This document shows positions 52,187 through 63,986 of a stretch of 64,000 nucleotides of DNA, piece by piece. Location: positions 27,664,001 through 27,728,000 of the forward strand of contig NC_084927.1 in assembly GCF_958298935.1 (NCBI RefSeq). The letters are read 5' to 3'. Origin of the DNA: Phragmites australis (taxonomy: Eukaryota > Streptophyta > Magnoliopsida > Poales > Poaceae). The notes beneath the pieces are model-generated. The model did not search any database and was not told where the DNA came from. It saw only the letters and a list, made by a program, of their open reading frames with translations. How positions within the stretch are numbered: position 1 is the stretch's first letter; each line of letters opens with the position of its first letter. Made by a program: the position numbers and the translations under genes.

Positions 52187-53852
52187 GTGATGGAGGTTTT
52201 GGATGTAATGATGAACAAGGCTAGACACAAAGGTATTGTATCAGGCTTGATGTACCATCTTATACCTGGAAGGGTTACTCATGTGCAATACGTTAACGAC
52301 ACAATGATCATGATTGACTGCTCAGAGTCTAGCGTGCTGAACCTGAAAATCATTCTTTACTGCTTTGAATGGTTGTTTGGGCTCAAAATCAATTTTCACA
52401 AAAATGAGCTGTTTGTGTTCGGGGCTGATCAAGCAACTAAAGAAAAGTATGCCAACATGCTCAACTGCAAACTTGGGGCCCTTCCGATTAAATGCCTTGG
52501 CATTCCTATTGATGATCAGCGCCTTGGTCTGGCTACTTTTGTTCCGCTGGTGCAAAAACTTCACAAAATGTTGGACCCTTAGAAAGGGAAGAACATGTCT
52601 TAGGGGGGGCGGGGGACTTGTGCTTTCCAACACCTGCCTAAGTAGCTTACCCATGTACACCATGGGTTTTTACCTTCTTCAGGCTGGCACTCACGATAAG
52701 ACGGACTCCATCCGATCTAAATTTTTCTGGAGAGGGACCCAGGATAAATTTAGATATCACATGGTCAAATGGGAGACCGCTTGCAAACCAAAAGACCAAG
52801 GAGGTCTAGGTATTATTGACACACATATTATGAACCAATGCCTGATGGTAAAATGGATTTGGAGAATCCTAAAGAATGAGGAGGCGCTTTGGTGCAGGTT
52901 TCTGAAAGCAAAGTACACGGAAGATGGGGACTTTTTTAGCTCCAAGAGCAAAGGCTCATCACAATTCTGACAGGGGCTGCACAAAGTTAAACACCTGTTC
53001 CACTGGGGGGCCGTCTACAAGGTTCACAATGGGAAAAAGACCAGATTTTGCACCTGGATACAGGACACCTCCCTTAAAATTCAATTCCCCGAGCTATTCC
53101 ACATGAGCTCCAATCCCTCGGCCAAGGTGGCTGATCACTTCGAGAGAGGTACTTTCAAAATCAACTTCAGAAGAACCCTGACGTCCTCGGAATCAGGGAG
53201 ATTCGAGGAGCTGAAGACTTTGATGTCCCATGTTAGCCTGGAGAATATAGCTAATGAAGTTCATTGGGCTTTAGAAAGATCCAAGAACTTCACCACTAAA
53301 TCACTCTATCGTTTTATCAAGGATGGGGGTGTGAGAAGCAAGGTCAGCAGAGAGATATGGAAAAGCAAAGTCCCTCAGAAAATTAAGGTTTTTCTCTGAC
53401 AGATGTTTAACAACAGGCTTCAAACTGCTGCCTCACTGAAACAAAGAGGCTGGAAGGGTAGCGAATTCTATTGTGTATGCGGTAAAAAGGAAATTGTCGA
53501 TCACATTTTATTCCAGTGTGTCCTGGCCACATTCACATGGAGTGTTGTCCGAGAAAGTTTTGGCTGGGTTGAACATCCCAGGTCCCTTGCTGACCTTACT
53601 GATGGTTGTTTGAAACAAAATTTGAATATGCCCGTAAAATTGTGTCTCTTCATTTTTGCAGGAATTAGCTGGGCAATGTGGTGTACCCGAAATAAGATGG
53701 CAATTGAAAGGGTCTTCCCCAACAAGCCGATTGATTCTCTTCTCAAGGGTCTCTCTTGCTTGCAGAGCTGGAAGATTTTGCTCAAGGAGGGCGACAAGGA
53801 GAGGCTTGATCCGGCTCTTGATCACCTCGTGGTGTGCTGCAACAATCTCTAG
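52187..53852 (+). pseudogene. LINE ORF2 remnant: RT C-terminal half and zf-RVT
   Basis: Contains the RT region LTHxQYxDD, here THVQYVNDT, so the catalytic YADD is changed to YVND. LKINFHKNELFVFG and the thumb domain follow. The C-terminal zf-RVT module with its Cys/His pattern (CVCGKKEIVDHILFQC) is near 53.48-53.52 kb. A frameshift lies at about 52.57-52.60 kb and in-frame TGA codons at 52968 and 53397. Inactive. Confidence 0.88.
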
Positions 53853-54049
53853 ACATCTTCGCTGATGCTTTCTGATGTAATTGATCTGTGATGTGGACGG
53901 CATGTGGGCTATTGGTCTTTGTTTCTACTTTTTTACCCTGATTTTTGTGCCTTTTATTTCTCTTCCAGATGGTCTGTTGTATGATATTTGTACTCTGTTA
54001 TTTTGCTTTCAATAGAAGTAGAGATCTTTCTCCTGTCAAAAAAAAAAAA
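52187..54049 (+). mobile_element. 5'-truncated L1-type LINE with 13-bp target duplication
   Basis: A non-LTR retrotransposon fragment with poly(A) tail (54038-54049). It is flanked by CTGGTCAGATATG (52174-52186) and CTGGTCAGACATG (54050-54062), a 13-bp target duplication with one mismatch. It lacks the endonuclease and the first part of reverse transcriptase, the normal result of incomplete target-primed reverse transcription. Confidence 0.9.
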
Positions 54050-54062
54050 CTGGTCAGACATG

Positions 54063-56440
54063 TATTCAATTGCTTGGCAATAGGATGAGTGTACAATTGA
54101 GCCATGGTAAATAGTGCTTACTGCAATAAAAGTGGGCAGCTTTCATCAAACAATCCACTATTACTTAGATTGAGTCATGTTTCTTCTTAGTCCTTGATAG
54201 CCTGACTATAGAATATTATCTTTGTTTTTTTTATTTGTCTTTATTGACTTTTTGCGGACTTTAAGATCTAACTTCGACTACTGATTTTTATAACTTAATA
54301 TCAATATATACTAATAAACTTGTACTTTTGTTAAAGCAATTCTAAAGACAAATCCAATAGCACAATTTTCATATATATAACCAATTTTAATAGTTTAAAC
54401 ATATGAATGGTTAAGCTTTTGAAAGTTTGACCGAACAGATTCTAAAAGGACCAATAAAAAAGAACACTTAACTCTCTGAAGGGCAACAAAGTGTGCAAAT
54501 TTTGGTCCGGCGGGAAGGAGGCTGGTTTTGGCAAGCAACTCGATGCAATGGCGAGGAGGCCTGATTTGGCTGAGAAGAAGTTTCATGTGGCGGGGAGGAG
54601 GCTGATTTGAGCGAGTAGCAACTCGATTCGGCAGTGAGGACGACGCCGATTTGGACGACGCCGATTCGTAAGAACTAATCCATCTCTTTTAAAGTTAACT
54701 CCTCACCTCCTAATTCTCCTCCTCCCATGTAACATTGATTTCTACACAAGAATTGGCAATTGATTGGAGCTCCCTTCTCACTGCTATCTCTTTGAAGTGA
54801 ACTCCTCACTGCTCTCTTTCACACAATCCTTTTGGTGACAGTAGATCCATCATCTCCATTTTCATTTATTCACTGCATGTTTTTTTAGCTCTGATATTTT
54901 TTTTTCTTTCCATCTTGAGTTGTTATCCTTGATTTTGTACATCAGTTGAGACTGTGTGCTGTGCTGGTTGATCACCAAGGTGGGTCGTAATAAATAGATG
55001 GGTCTTGAGAGAAATTTTGAGAAAGCCAGATGTGCACGCTGCCAACCCGGGTTTGAACCATGTGCACACCCTTTCCGGGATTTAATGCTGGCAAAAATAG
55101 TACATGGATACGCACGTGTCTTCAGTGTTTTGCATCTAGCGTGTGCATCCATATTGTACTTGAAAATAGAATTGAATAAAAATCTTGTATTACCCCAATA
55201 TTAACTTAAAAAGTTTTTTGGTTATAAACTTATATATATATATACACATACATACATACATACATACGGGAAGCCCAATTTTGAAATTAGCTCAGGTCCC
55301 AAAATTCTTGGGGACGTCCCTGATTATCGACGTGTGTCCCACGGATAGCCGCCGGTCGGCCGGCCGCCACAATCGATCCCGGGCCGCCGGCAGCTTCTCT
55401 AATCTGCTTGAAATCCTGCGGTAGTACGTCCGAGAGGTTGGCAATTCAGGGCGTCATCATGCGTTCGAAACGACGCTACGCTCGCTCTCTCGACACAGTC
55501 GCCGGCGTGACCGCGCATGCACGCACGTACGCATCTATCCTCGATCTCACGAGCGTTAACAATTCGGATGCTTTACTTGTGGTCCTTTATTCTCCCTCGA
55601 TCGCGCGTTTAAGATGCGATGGGGAGAAGTACTCCTGTCCAGTCAAGCCAATCAAAGTTTTAAGCGTAGCAAAACGATCGATACAAGAGAACACCAAGAA
55701 AATGTATGGACCAACAAAGTGCTCCGTGGAACTGTGGTCCCTCAACATCTGATGAGCATTTACAGTGTTACACATACATACGTACACACACACGCGGCGA
55801 TTCCTAATCTTTGAGATTCTGCGCACAGTACTGGCATGCAAGCATACATATATACATGTACAAAAGGCAGTGTCAAGTGTCTCGGCCCGTACGGCGTTAT
55901 GGACGCATGCTAGGAGTAACTAAAGATTCATGCATGCATGCCTAATGATGCGTCAGAGATGGGGGTGTATCGATCGGCCTGGCAGGTCGGATAGGATGGG
56001 CACCACAGCTGATGGCTAGGACCAATAGAGAAGTCGGCCAAGCACCACTGTACCGTGTGGGGGGGGGGGCGCCCGGTATTTGATGCACGTAGGAGTACCA
56101 CTGGTACTGTGCATGCAGCTGCTACTTGATTAAATCACGACATGGTCACATGCATGGTGACACGACCGAACGTGCGTGTCGGCTTCAGGGCTCGGATCCG
56201 GCCTCGTACATGTCTGGTTGTCTGTCTCGCGTGCAGATCGACTGCACACCAAGCTGATAGGTCCATGCCGTCCGTCACGTTACGTGCAATGGACCTCCGA
56301 AGTCGAAACCAGGCATGTTTAGTTTTGGAATGGTTTTAGATTCAGGCTATACGCACACACATGACTCAGTTGAGCATGTAGGTAGTTAATTGCTTGGAGA
56401 AAGTTCAGCAGATAGCTTAGTCGCATGCAGACGGATGAAA
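54063..56440. other. Spacer with a TACA microsatellite
   Basis: 54.46-54.68 kb has loosely repeated GGCGGGGAGGAGGCTGATTTG-like and GACGACGCCGATT words. 55.23-55.27 kb has (TA)n then (CATA)n. A run of ten or so G lies at 56.06 kb. No gene recognised on either strand. Confidence 0.4.
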
Positions 56441-56446
56441 TAATAC

Positions 56447-56696
56447 TCTCTCTGATTACAAATATAGATCGTTTCAGTCTCTTTAATTATTCTTTAAATA
56501 TAAATTATTTTTAAATTTTTATATATTTTTTTCTCTTTTTATTCTCGTCCTGCCCTTTTTAATAAATATCACTCTCACAAATGAATGAGTTATCTTTTTC
56601 AATACAGAATAAATGAAGAGCAACAAGGTCATTTAATCTATTTTTTTAATCTTTATGCATAAATCTAAAACAACCTATATTTATAATCAAAGGAAG
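56447..56696. mobile_element. Stowaway-like MITE, 250 bp
   Basis: Flanked by TA (56445-56446, 56697-56698). Ends CTCTCTCTGATTACAAATAT and, inverted, CTTCCTTTGATTATAAATAT, extending as matching AG(A/G)T(C/T)GTTT. AT-rich non-coding core. Confidence 0.85.
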
Positions 56697-56789
56697 TACT
56701 CATTATGCCCTTCTCACCGCACTAAAGGCTCCAAAAACTATCCTCAAAATCATTGATGTAAGCAAATGCAATTTCTATGGGTAGGAACC

Positions 56790-57845
56790 GAGGCAAGAGA
56801 GTCTACAGGCCAACAGTAATAGGGGAGTCCCATCACATACCTTGGGAACGGTCCGACATAACACGTCGTGACACGGATAGATTACTATTTGCGGCATGCA
56901 CCAAAGTCTCCATTGGCAACGGTGCAAGTATCTCTTTTTGGCATTGTGTCTAGCTTCACGGACATCCAAAGAATTTGGCACAGCATGTTTTCTCAACATC
57001 CTCTTCCAAGCGTCGGACGCTTCGTGTGAGGCTATCATGGGCGGGGCTTGGATGAGGGATCTTGTTTATGTACAAGGCATCAACACAGTGGATTGCCAAA
57101 TTTGTACAGCTATGGACCGCAATCCAATAGGAGCGGTTACAATATGGCACAAGGAATGAGATCACCTGGAAATTAACAGGGCACGATGACTCCACAACGG
57201 CATACAGAGCACAGTTCCTGGGCTCTTTGGACACGAATTTCCGATCCACAATATGGAAACCTTAAGCTCCATTAAAATGCAAACTCTTTGTCTGACTTGT
57301 GAACCAAAACAGACTATGGACGTTGGACAGGCTGGCAGATCGATCATGGCCACACAGTCGCCACTGCCTGTTGTGCAGACATGACCCTGGGACTGGTCAT
57401 CATCTGTTTGCAGAACGTAGATTCACCAAGCGGTTATGATCGATTACTGCGGGATGAATACCACATCCTTCTCTAAACCCGGTTTCCTGGCCGCAAACGC
57501 ACCCCCGTTCACCAATGGTGTACGATCCTGGCAAGCAGCCCGTAGACGACCTCAAGCAAGGGGCTGAGGTCACTAATCATCCTCGCCTGTTCGGAGATTT
57601 GGATGGAGCAAAATGGCAGAACCTTCAATAAATAGAGCAACCGGCGCGAATTGTCAGCAACAATATCAAAGACAAGGCGATTTGTTGGAATTTTGCAAGA
57701 GCGCGGCACTTAGACCGCCTTACGAGGGGAAATAGACACTTTTCTTCTTGGTTTTCGCTCCTTTTTCCGGCTGTTTTTTGCCCATAGGGTACTCTTATTA
57801 ATATAATTTGGTAGCTTTTCTGTCAATTAGTTTAAAAAAAACTCA
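56790..57845 (+). pseudogene. Second decayed LINE tail (zf-RVT region)
   Basis: Pieces in shifting frames match the C-terminal end of a plant LINE ORF2: AYRAQFLGSLDT-like and KCKLFVWLVNQNRLW-like DNA, then RHCLLCRHDPGTGHHL with the zinc-binding Cys/His pattern (about 57.36-57.40 kb), then WCTILASSP and SLIILACSEIWMEQNGRTFN. It ends in a T-rich trailer and eight A at about 57.84 kb. Many stops and shifts; it belongs to a different LINE family from the copy at 52 kb. Confidence 0.75.
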
Positions 57846-58169
57846 ATAGGCATGCAGAGGAGTAGAAACTTGCATGCATGCAGTTCGTAACTTCGTACTA
57901 ATCAGTACGTATACAGTGCACAGTTGTATTAACTTTTTTTAGAGGCCACAGTTCTATTAAGTAGATGTAACCTCTACGTCAGCCCCGGCCCTCTGCATTT
58001 GTCCGCCATGTAAAGCCCATTGTGCATCAATATTTTAGTTGGTGGCCCAAACAACCAACTCGGACATGGTGCGTTCAATACTTCAAGGTGCGAGTTTTTT
58101 CATTTATATATTTTTTCAAGTTTAAATTTAAATAAATAGATTTCCGGCGAAAAGATTTGCAAAAGTAGG

Positions 58170-58345
58170 CGTCCACCATCCTCTCAGAAGGCTGCAACCC
58201 TCTCAGAGAGCGGGTACGGGTGCTAACCGCCCCCTGAGAGGGCGGTAGGCCTAACCGCCCGGGCCCCACAGCTTACCGCCCCCTCAGGGGGCGGGTAGAG
58301 GTCCTTACCGCCCCTTGAGAGGGTGGTAAGGGCTCCTCCCGCCCG
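58170..58345. repeat. Subterminal palindrome array of MULE-B
   Basis: Successive units such as TAACCGCCCCCTGAGAGGGC GGTAGG, TTACCGCCCCCTCAGGGGGCGGGTA and TTACCGCCCCTTGAGAGGGTGGTAAG follow within 175 bases. Each is a near-perfect inverted repeat (ACCGCC...GGCGGT). The same family occurs at both MULE-A ends. They could be transposase-binding sites or the fold-back part of the terminal inverted repeat. Confidence 0.75.
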
Positions 58346-58909
58346 CCGCCCCGCGCCGGCCCCCTGCGCCCTGAGTCTATAAAAACTCCGAAAATTGGAG
58401 AAAAAACCAATAAATTCGGAAAAAAAGAAAAGTTGAGAAGAGAGAGGAGAAGAGAGAAGAGGAGAGGGGAGGAAGAGAGATCGGCGAAGCCCTGCTGTAT
58501 TTGGGCTGCGAATTTGGAAAAAAATTTCAGGTCAATCTTTTTATCCTTTTTATTGTTGTTAATTAGTGCAGTAGTAGTATATGACATAGATTTTAGATAG
58601 TTAGATCTAGGGTTTAGAAAATTGTAAAATTTAGTTAGAAAATTGCACGATAATAGTTGAATATAGAATATTATTTTTAGTACATTATTTTCAATTTGTT
58701 ACCTGTAGTATATTATTTGTAGTATATTATTTTTAGTATGTTGTTTGTAGTATATAGTTTATAGTATATTACTTGTATATGCAGACGTATGAGTCAACAG
58801 TAGATGATAATTTGCGAACCTAGGGTAACATTTAAAAACTATTTTATCCGATAATCAGAAATATAGTTTGTTGTCTTAACATGTGTTATGTTTACGGGTG
58901 TTTCCAGGA

Positions 58910-61522
58910 ATGGGAGATAAATTAATTTTTCAGATATATTATGGTGAGGGTGAAATTATGTACGGTCCCAACGGTGTAGATCTCTCTGGATTTCGCCATG
59001 TTATGAAGGGGCTTAGTAAGGCTAATGAGAGGACTATTGTGGGGGTGTGCAAATGGCTCATGCGGTTTTTCCAACTGGATCCGCAGCAATATGAGCTGAA
59101 GTTGAAAGGTGTTCTGAGCCGTGCTAGTCATGGATACTTTGGTGAGCTTGTTCCCATCGAAGCCACATCAACTTGGAGGCAGTATGTAGATATATGTTGT
59201 GAACGTGGCATGCCGCTTGTTTTATTAGCTGCGGCGTACCTGAAAGATCAAAATGAGGTGAACTCTGAAGAAGCAGTAGCATGACCAAGTGAGGCAGTGG
59301 AAGATGAGTCAGAGGCGGCTAATGTAGGGTCCAGAGAGGAGGCTGGTGATGTTCTAGACCTGGAGCCGATGGGTGTAGCTGATGAAGGGGAGCACATCCC
59401 TAGCATCATTGAAGATATGGATTTGGAGGATGAAGAGTTGGAGGAAGGCCTTACCAATGGGGATTCTTCTGATGAGGAGGGTAATGCTGCAGTTCCCGCG
59501 GAGTGGCGGGATCAAGAATTTTCGAAGTTGGTGGTTAGCGAGGCTGACCAGACACTGTGGCCATACCATGAGAATGAGGTGTCACAGGGTGCTATGTACC
59601 CTACAAAAGACGCAGTTATTGATGCTGTGAAATTCTGGTCGTTGTCTCTTCGTAGGCAATTCAAGGTTGTTAAATCAAGTAAAAGAGAGTACGATGTGAA
59701 GTGCTTGGTTCCTGAGTGCCCTTGGCGGGTGCACGCATTTAGAGGGAAATGGGCAGACTACTGGCAATGCTCAATAGTTAAGGAACATAATTGTCATATT
59801 GAGAAAATAGAGTTCGCCCATCGGAACCTGTCTTCTGCTTTCATTGCAAATGTTATGTACGGAGAGATTGTGGACAACCTAAGGTATGAGCCACGATCAA
59901 TAATCCGTGCTATTGAGCAAAGGTTCCAGTACACAATAAATTATGCGAAGACATGGAGGGCGAAACAAAAGGCTATTGAGATTAGGTTCGGTACATATGA
60001 AGATTCGTATCACAATCTACCTCGTCAATTAGCCACAATTTGTGCAAGAAATCCAGGAAGCTACTATGATATCAAGCATTACCCCTCTACTGATGTGGAG
60101 TACAACGGAAAAATAGTGTTGCAGCGTGCTTTCTTTGCATTCGGTGCAACTATCAAAGCATTTAGATATTGCCGACCCATCATATGCCTAGATGGAACAT
60201 TCCTAACTGGGAAGTACAAAGGGTAGATATTGTCTGCAATAGGGGTCGACGGTAACAACCAAGTGCTGCCACTAGGGTTTGCGTTCGTGGAGAGTGAGAA
60301 TGGGGACAGCTGGTATTGGTTCCTAGAGCGGGTGAAGCATGCAATTGTTCTTGACCGACCAGATGTGTGTCTCATTCATAATAGACATGCAGGATTGTTG
60401 CAGGCTTTGCTGGATATGCAACACGGTAGCGTGCGACGGGGTGTACCAGTACAGTGGCCAAATCTCAAAAGCAGGTGGTGCATGCGCCATATGGGTGCGA
60501 ACTTCTACAGACAGTTTAAAAACAAAGAGTTAATGAAGCTCTTCAAGAAGTTGTGCAGTCAGAACCAACAACGTAAGTTCAATGCATTATGGGCAAGACT
60601 TGATAAACTGACTCTTAAACAAACTGCGGAGGCCGCACCTAACCGTGAGGAACCAATAGCTCTCGATCGGCTCTCAACCGATACTCCGCAGATTGTACGG
60701 AGATCTGGCTCATCTATTAGGAGCTTTTCACAGTGGATACGCAATGAGCCCAATGAAAAATGGGCTCTGCTGTACAACAGTGGTGGTGCCAGGTATGGAG
60801 TAATGACTACAAACCTTGCAGAGGTTTATAACTGGGTCATGCGAGGAATGAGGTCCCTACCACTAGTTGGAATTGTAGAAGGCATTTTGCATGGCACCTG
60901 CAAGTACTTCATTGATCTGTTTGCAGCTGCTAAGGTTGTAATGGAGGACAATCATATGCTTTATGGCCGGATGCTATGTGAGTACATGGAGAAGGCAAAT
61001 AGGAAGGCCCACATGCATCGCGCAAATCAAGAAGGCACAACAGAGCACAGTTTCAGTGTCCTGTGTCGGGATAAGGGTCGAAGGGGGGGTAGACGTGAGC
61101 GGCATGTTCAAGAGAGTGTGCTAAGGAGTGGGACATGCATATGTAGTTGTCAGAAGCCACAATTACTCCACAAACCTTGTACACATGTCATAGCTGCGTG
61201 CGCGGAGCACCATATGCTTCCAAGGCAATATGTGTCACAATATTTCATGAAAGATCAAGTACTGAACACCTGGAACCAGGAGCTGTATGGTTACGGCATT
61301 GTTGACACTTTTACAAGTAACCCAGGGCCTTCAAGAATATATGTGCCTGATTTGGGAAAGATGAAGAACGCACCGGGCCGAAGACAATCTCGGCGGATTC
61401 GTAACGATATGGATGAATCCGAGGCTGGCCCTAGGATGCAGCGATGCAGTCAGTGCAATGAAGTAGGTCACACTTACAAATATTGTCCCAAAAGTGCAGG
61501 TGGTGATGCACCTGTTGTCTAG
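58910..61522 (+). pseudogene. MuDR-type transposase, near intact, two nonsense codons
   Basis: One frame of 870 codons broken by TGA at 59282-59284 and TAG at 60224-60226. Start chosen at the ATG two bases after the TTTCCAG acceptor. Layout: N-terminal domain of about 115 residues; acidic spacer (EDEELEEG); MuDR-type DNA-binding region with CLVPECPWRVHAF; catalytic core with IICLDGTFLTGKYKG, GVDGNN and GFAFVESENGDSWYWFL; SWIM zinc finger CSCQKPQLLHKPCTH near residue 743; C-terminal zinc knuckle CSQCNEVGHTYKYC near 846. All hallmark motifs of an autonomous MULE transposase are present, and the first stop falls before every catalytic motif. It is therefore inactive unless read through. Neighbour downstream is the PMD gene. 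Confidence 0.9.
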
Positions 61523-61647
61523 GTCAGCTAGTTTTGTACTTTGTATTAATATGTGTTAATTTCGCGTACGGTTAATTTGCATTCGAAGTTTGTTGTTCTT
61601 GTATTTATTTCTCAATGTACTAATGTACATGTCTTTCAAATGCAGAG

Positions 61648-63986
61648 ATGGCTCAGCCTTCGACCCCAGAGCTTTTGGACCCTGCCGTGGACAAGAAGCA
61701 TCGCAGCTTCTTATCCGCCGAGCACCAGACGGACCTAGGAGTATTTCGCCCACGAGGCCCTGGAGAGCTGCTGACGGTAGACGAGCGCTGGACCCACAGG
61801 TACTTAGAAAAGCTGATGGTGTTACATATCATTTCGCTGCTGTTGTTACATATTATTGATGTACTGCAATACTTATAGGTTGGGAGCGGCCGGACTCCTA
61901 CCGCTTTGCCGGTTGGTCGAGGCCCGAACGACGGAGGACCCCGAGGTTGCGGCCCGTCGTTTCTACTTCGATCGGTCGCTGATAGCAGCACTGGTCGACC
62001 GTTGGAGGCCGGAGACACATATGTTCCACCTACCGTGCGGAGAGATGACCGCGACCCTGCAGGACGTCTCCTACCTCTTAGGCCTTCCTTGCGCGGGAGC
62101 TGCGGTTGGGGTGATCGATATGCAGGCTGATTGGATGAACGACATGCATCAGCGATTTGGGCCGGTGGAGCGAAAGGCGGATGCACCCCCGTACGTGCCT
62201 GAGTTCTTAGCCGATGCACGAGGGCCAACGAAGAAGTGGATCCTACAGTTCCAGGTATGGTAATATGCAACCTATCGATTTCTAACAAATTATGTCGTAA
62301 TAATTATTTCTGACACCAGTCATATATGCAGCTGACGTACATCCACCCACAAGCCAACGCATACGCGGTCTCGAGACATTTGGAGGCCTACCTCCTTTGG
62401 TTGTTTGGGTGGGTGATGTTCACTAGTGGCTAAGGCCACCTGGTTACGAGGACCCTTGTGCCGTACGCCCGGTCGATAGCGGATGCACATGCAGAGGATG
62501 TACCGCAGTTCAGCTGGGCATCAGCTGTTCTTGCTGCGACGTATCGGGCGCTCTGCGACGCATGCATGAAGAAGGAGGCGCTAGCCACTTTTGCCAGGTG
62601 TCCACTTCTTCTTCAGCTATGGTCGTACGAGCATTTCGCCATAGGTAGGCCGGTGGTGGATCGCTCCCCGTACCCAGAGGAGTGGTACAGCAAGATGGAA
62701 GAGGACGCGCCGACAATGGCCTCGCTGTGGTGTCGTCAACGGGTACGTAATTTACATTAACAGTTTCGTTCGTACTATGTTACTCTCTAAATATCTGTAT
62801 TGATGTTTGTCACTCAGCCACACTGGGCCCACGAGCAGCCTCGCAGCACGTACGAGCATTTTCGTACCCAGTTTGATAGGCTACGTCCTAACGATGTGGT
62901 ATGAGAGCCATACAACGTTCGGGCCGTTCATACACGTGCAGGGTCGGGATTGTCACCCTTGTGCACCCGTGACGAGGAGTACTGGCTCACTAAGGAGCCC
63001 CTTGTCTTCGACATCTACGTCGAAGAGTACTCACCGCAGCGCGTCATGCGGCAGTTTGGCCGTCACCATGCATTCCCGCTCGTCCCCATCCGTACAGTCC
63101 CCTTGCACGTCCACAGGTACATTTGATAAATTTTAGTTTGAGCAACCTTCGTTTCAGTTTGCCTTACATTTACTGTGGTTTCAATGCAGGTACACGCGGA
63201 AAGGCCAGCCAGCTGGCCACCTCTGGGCGGACCGCTTGGCCCCTTACGTGGCAACATGGGCCCAAGCGCTACAGGACATCGTTGATGAGGCGCGTCCCCA
63301 CACCGAGGGAAACTTTAGGGAGTACCTACGGTGGTACGTACCTCGTACGTGGACTCGTGTCACCTACACCCCTGATGATGTCCGGGGCCACGTCGCATCG
63401 ACAACGGAGACATACCCGGTGCATTGGGATGAGGACGCCGCTTTAGCAGTAAGTCATTTTTTGAAGTCCGTACTACATATTGAATGAACATAACCGTATA
63501 CTTTAATTGTTCACTATTGTTCGTATCCGCAGACAGATATCATTTATGATATAAATAGGGATGTAGCTGCTGCCATGGACCGCGTCCGGCAAGGGCATCA
63601 CCTAAGTGCGTCGGATGTTGCGAGCTTCATTAGACGGGTTTTCGACAAGACGACGCGCGCCCTGAAACTCACCTCCTGCCGATCTACCACAGATGTAGCA
63701 GGGCCGCCTCCCAGGACGAGTGGTGCACACGCCGAGTCGTCTCGGCCGTCAGACGTGCACCGACGTTCTTCAGTGTCGGCACCCACACGACCCCTTCTAT
63801 CACGTCTTGGAGGGTCCGAGCAACATGGTACGAATTATACTTTTGAAAATTATTGATCAATATCCTTTACTTATTGTTATTAAACATTCATTAGGTCCAT
63901 CTACACAAGTGTCGACGCAGCCTCGCAGATTGAGCCCTGTACGTCCAGAGTCAGGTACTCCAGGAACCCTTCTTCCTAATTTCTAG
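61648..63986 (+). pseudogene. Plant mobile domain (PMD, aminotransferase-like) gene in MULE-B
   Basis: Seven exons join in phase: 61648-61799, 61879-62254, 62332-62742, 62818-63116, 63190-63448, 63533-63827 and 63895-63986. All have GT-AG borders, giving 627 codons. Exon 2 shows the PMD signature: LPLCRLVEA, ALVDRWRPETHMFHLPCGE, MTATLQDVSYLLGLPCAG. Later parts (PYARSIADAHAED, VLAATYRALCDAC, LLQLWSYEHF, YWLTKEPLVFDIYVEEYSPQRVMRQFG) match the rest of the domain. Host PMD proteins such as MAIN and MAIL1 are nuclear and act in silencing and genome stability; transposon PMDs have no proven role. In-frame TAA (62431-62433) and TGA (62902-62904) break exons 3 and 4. The start lies two bases after a good acceptor (61645), so it may be spliced from the transposase transcript. 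Confidence 0.85.

Noticed and set aside
55030..55090. tRNA-like GGTTTGAACC box
   Set aside because: The surrounding bases do not form a cloverleaf or an A box at the right distance; probably transposon sequence.
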